Source: CAWDMN01 sp963803155
GTDB taxonomy: Bacteria > Acidobacteriota > Terriglobia > Versatilivoradales > Versatilivoraceae
Assembly (NCBI GenBank): GCA_963803155.1
Contig: CAWDMN010000094.1
Coordinates: 1-25,589, forward strand
Direction of reading: 5' to 3'
Length of the DNA stretch: 25,589 bases
The translations under genes and the position numbers were made by a program. Positions 23,791 to 25,589 of this stretch are shown here, in pieces. The notes below the pieces were generated by a model. That model saw nothing but the letters and a program-made list of their open reading frames with translations. It was not told where the DNA came from and did no database searches. Numbering within the stretch: the stretch's first letter is position 1; every line of letters begins with the position of its first letter.

Positions 23791-24720
23791 ATTTCTCACA
23801 GGACTCAAAAACATCTCCGCCTCAAGAGCAAGCTGGAATATTATCCGGTGGTAGGATTGATGCGCTTGCTAGGCGTTCTCTCTTGGGGGACATCTCTCTT
23901 TGTCTCGCGCCTATTGACGCTCCTCATTTATTTATTTCATGCAAAACTCAGGCGAACGGTTTTGCTCAACCTCTCTCTCGCGTTCCCCGATTCCAGTTTG
24001 GCCTGGAGAAGGCGGGTGCTTCGGGGTGTGTACGCCAATCTCGCCCGTCTGCTGGGAGCGTTTTCCCAAATTCCCAAGCTGACTCCGGAAAATATTCCCC
24101 AGCATGTAATTTATGATGGCTTTGAAAATTTTCTGGAAGCCAAAGAGCAAGGCAAGGGAGTTCTTTTCCTGACCGCGCATTTTGGATCCTGGGAGCTTTG
24201 TCCCGTAGCCCACGCATTGTATGGCCATCCTCTGAAGTTTCTCGTCCGCCCCATCGACAATCCCCTGGTGGATCAACTGGTGAATCGATATCGAACACAA
24301 TGCGGAAACCAGGTGATTAGCAAGAAAAATGCAGTTCGTGAAATTGTCCGGGTGCTAAAAAGTAACGGAGCACTCGGCATCCTGATTGACCAAAACACTA
24401 CTCTGGATGATGGCATCTTTGTCAATTTTTTCGGAATCCCTGCCTGCACCACTTCGAGTTTGGCTACGTTGGCGTTGCGGACGGGGGCCCTGGTTCTTCC
24501 CGGATTTCTTGTTTGGGACCGGAAACTTAATAAGCACCGGCTCCGGTTTGAGGTTCCCGTAGAGGTTCGTCGTACGGGTGATTTTCAGGCAGACATAGCC
24601 TCGAATACTCAAAGGTTCAACCAAATTCTGGAAGAGATCGTTAGAAAATATCCCGACCAGTGGCTTTGGGTGCATCGTAGGTGGAAAACCCGGCCTCCTG
24701 GGGAAAAACCGTTGTATTGA
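23791..24720 (+). CDS. LpxL/HtrB-type lipid A biosynthesis acyltransferase, probable AUU start
   Basis: A 309-aa inner-membrane acyltransferase that adds a secondary acyl chain to the lipid A precursor. The catalytic H-x4-E motif is HFGSWE (H130/E135), followed by the family's DQN segment (GILIDQNTTLDDGIFVNFFG) and the closing QWLWVHRRWKTRPPGE. The first ATG or GTG in frame (GTG 23848) lacks a ribosome site and would remove KSKLEYYPVV, which aligns with the conserved N-terminal helix. The frame is open back to a TAA near 23750. AAGGAG (23778-23783) sits 7 nt before ATT 23791, so an AUU start is proposed. lpxB follows 84 bp downstream. Confidence 0.87.
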   Translation: MSHRTQKHLRLKSKLEYYPVVGLMRLLGVLSWGTSLFVSRLLTLLIYLFHAKLRRTVLLNLSLAFPDSSLAWRRRVLRGVYANLARLLGAFSQIPKLTPENIPQHVIYDGFENFLEAKEQGKGVLFLTAHFGSWELCPVAHALYGHPLKFLVRPIDNPLVDQLVNRYRTQCGNQVISKKNAVREIVRVLKSNGALGILIDQNTTLDDGIFVNFFGIPACTTSSLATLALRTGALVLPGFLVWDRKLNKHRLRFEVPVEVRRTGDFQADIASNTQRFNQILEEIVRKYPDQWLWVHRRWKTRPPGEKPLY

Positions 24721-24803
24721 CCTGATTTCGAGTTGCATGGTGAATATCTCTACCGTCAAATCATGCGGGCCAGTGAAGAGAATTTTGCCGACAAGGTTTC
24801 ATA

Positions 24804-25589
24804 GTGAATTCATCGGAAAATCCATCCACGTCTTCCATTTTGATTGTTGCGGGTGAAGCTTCGGGAGAAATGTACGGAGCGGAACTAACTACAGCGCTTC
24901 GGCAAATGGAGCCCGGGCGGTCCTGGGCCTTTTATGGGTGCGGGGGCACTCGAATGCGGGAAGCCGGAGTGGAAACACTGGTAGACATTCATCAGCTCGC
25001 GGTCCTGGGCCCCTTTGAAGCGGCTGCCCATCTTTGGCATTTTTTCCAAGCGTTAAAACGGATCCGCGAAGAATCGGCCCGGCGCAGGCCCACGTTGGCC
25101 ATCCTCATTGATTTTCCCGATTTCAATCTCCGCCTGGCCCGGCATTTAAAAGCGATGGGGATTCGCGTCGTCTACTTCATCAGTCCGCAGATCTGGGCTT
25201 GGCGAACCCAAAGAGTCCGGCAAATTCAGCAATATGTGGAGCGGATGATCGTTATTCTGCCTTTTGAGAAAGAATTCTATTCGCGGTTCAGTGTAGAAGT
25301 GGATTATGTCGGTCATCCGCTCGTCGATCGGATTAAGCAAACCTGTTCTCGAGAGGATTTTAGGCAAAAGAACCTACTGCCGGTGGATAGCACGTTGCTT
25401 TGTCTTCTTCCCGGCAGCCGGAGCAAGGAAATTCATTACCATTTGCCCGTGATGCTTCATTTTGCCCGCCGCCTTTCCTGGACTCATACCGTTCAGTTCC
25501 TGCTTCCAGTCGCTTCGCCCGCCATTCGGCGGCAGGTGGAAAGCTGTCTGCGGGAAGAAGGGCTTGGGCTCCCGATAAAAATAATCGAT
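24804..25589 (+). CDS. lpxB: Lipid-A-disaccharide synthase (3' end outside window)
   Basis: The first 262 residues of LpxB, a GT19 glycosyltransferase that condenses UDP-2,3-diacylglucosamine with lipid X to make the lipid A disaccharide at the inner membrane. Signatures: GEASGEMYG (17-25), the IDFPDFN segment (102-108), YFISPQIWAWR (124-134), YVGHPL (168-173) and LLPGSRSKEI (201-210). The GTG start at 24804 has AAGG 7 nt upstream. The frame stays open to the right edge, so a C-terminal third (about 120 aa) is missing. It probably shares a transcript with the acyltransferase. Confidence 0.95.
   Translation, partial: MNSSENPSTSSILIVAGEASGEMYGAELTTALRQMEPGRSWAFYGCGGTRMREAGVETLVDIHQLAVLGPFEAAAHLWHFFQALKRIREESARRRPTLAILIDFPDFNLRLARHLKAMGIRVVYFISPQIWAWRTQRVRQIQQYVERMIVILPFEKEFYSRFSVEVDYVGHPLVDRIKQTCSREDFRQKNLLPVDSTLLCLLPGSRSKEIHYHLPVMLHFARRLSWTHTVQFLLPVASPAIRRQVESCLREEGLGLPIKIID

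Noticed and set aside
1..25589. tRNA, rRNA, CRISPR array, transposase or prophage genes
   Set aside because: None seen on either strand; repeats present are palindromic or mini-ORF types without regular CRISPR spacing.

Overview
The window reads as a chromosomal piece of a Gram-negative bacterium: outer-membrane porins, a lipid A type acyltransferase and LpxB are all present. A secreted 149-aa protein with a start like 'IPFDFYVKNAKLPAGQYTI' belongs to a type I associate mainly with Acidobacteriota, so I tentatively place the organism there; Verrucomicrobiota or a related lineage is possible. No phage, transposase, CRISPR array, rRNA or tRNA was seen. Two genes carry frameshifts.

Layout. (1) 1-4664, phosphate uptake: partial pstS and a large porin on the minus strand, then a DUF47/PhoU-like protein on the plus strand facing a PiT phosphate transporter on the minus strand, with a shared hairpin terminator between them. 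(2) 5465-8593, redox/regulation: a two-domain AhpD-like protein that is interrupted by an in-frame TGA at exactly the second position of its CxxC motif. A compact hairpin resembling a bacterial SECIS lies 17 nt downstream, so I annotate one 412-residue selenoprotein rather than two ORFs. A GAF-AAA+-Fis sigma54 activator lies directly upstream. (3) 9186-9635, small secreted protein. (4) 10612-14884, metal uptake: outer-membrane porin, ZnuA-like binding protein and an ABC-3 permease with a soluble HEAT-like tail; no ATPase gene is in the cluster. (5) 15097-19084, two divergent GH59 (galactocerebrosidase-like) secreted glycosidases, the second broken by five single-base insertions. (6) 19393-20824, a CDF cation exporter and a frameshifted DUF1648 membrane protein. 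(7) 20825-21545, an intergenic mosaic of perfect hairpins and three repeated Shine-Dalgarno/ATG mini-ORFs. (8) 21546-25589, acetyl-CoA synthetase, then an LpxL-type acyltransferase (probable AUU start) and the 5' part of lpxB.

Functionally the window joins nutrient import (phosphate, divalent metal), peroxide/thiol chemistry, glycan or glycolipid hydrolysis, acetate activation and envelope lipid A synthesis. The strongest unexpected result is the selenoprotein. The most unusual non-coding content is the set of structured palindromes at 14961-15058 and 20970-21370.
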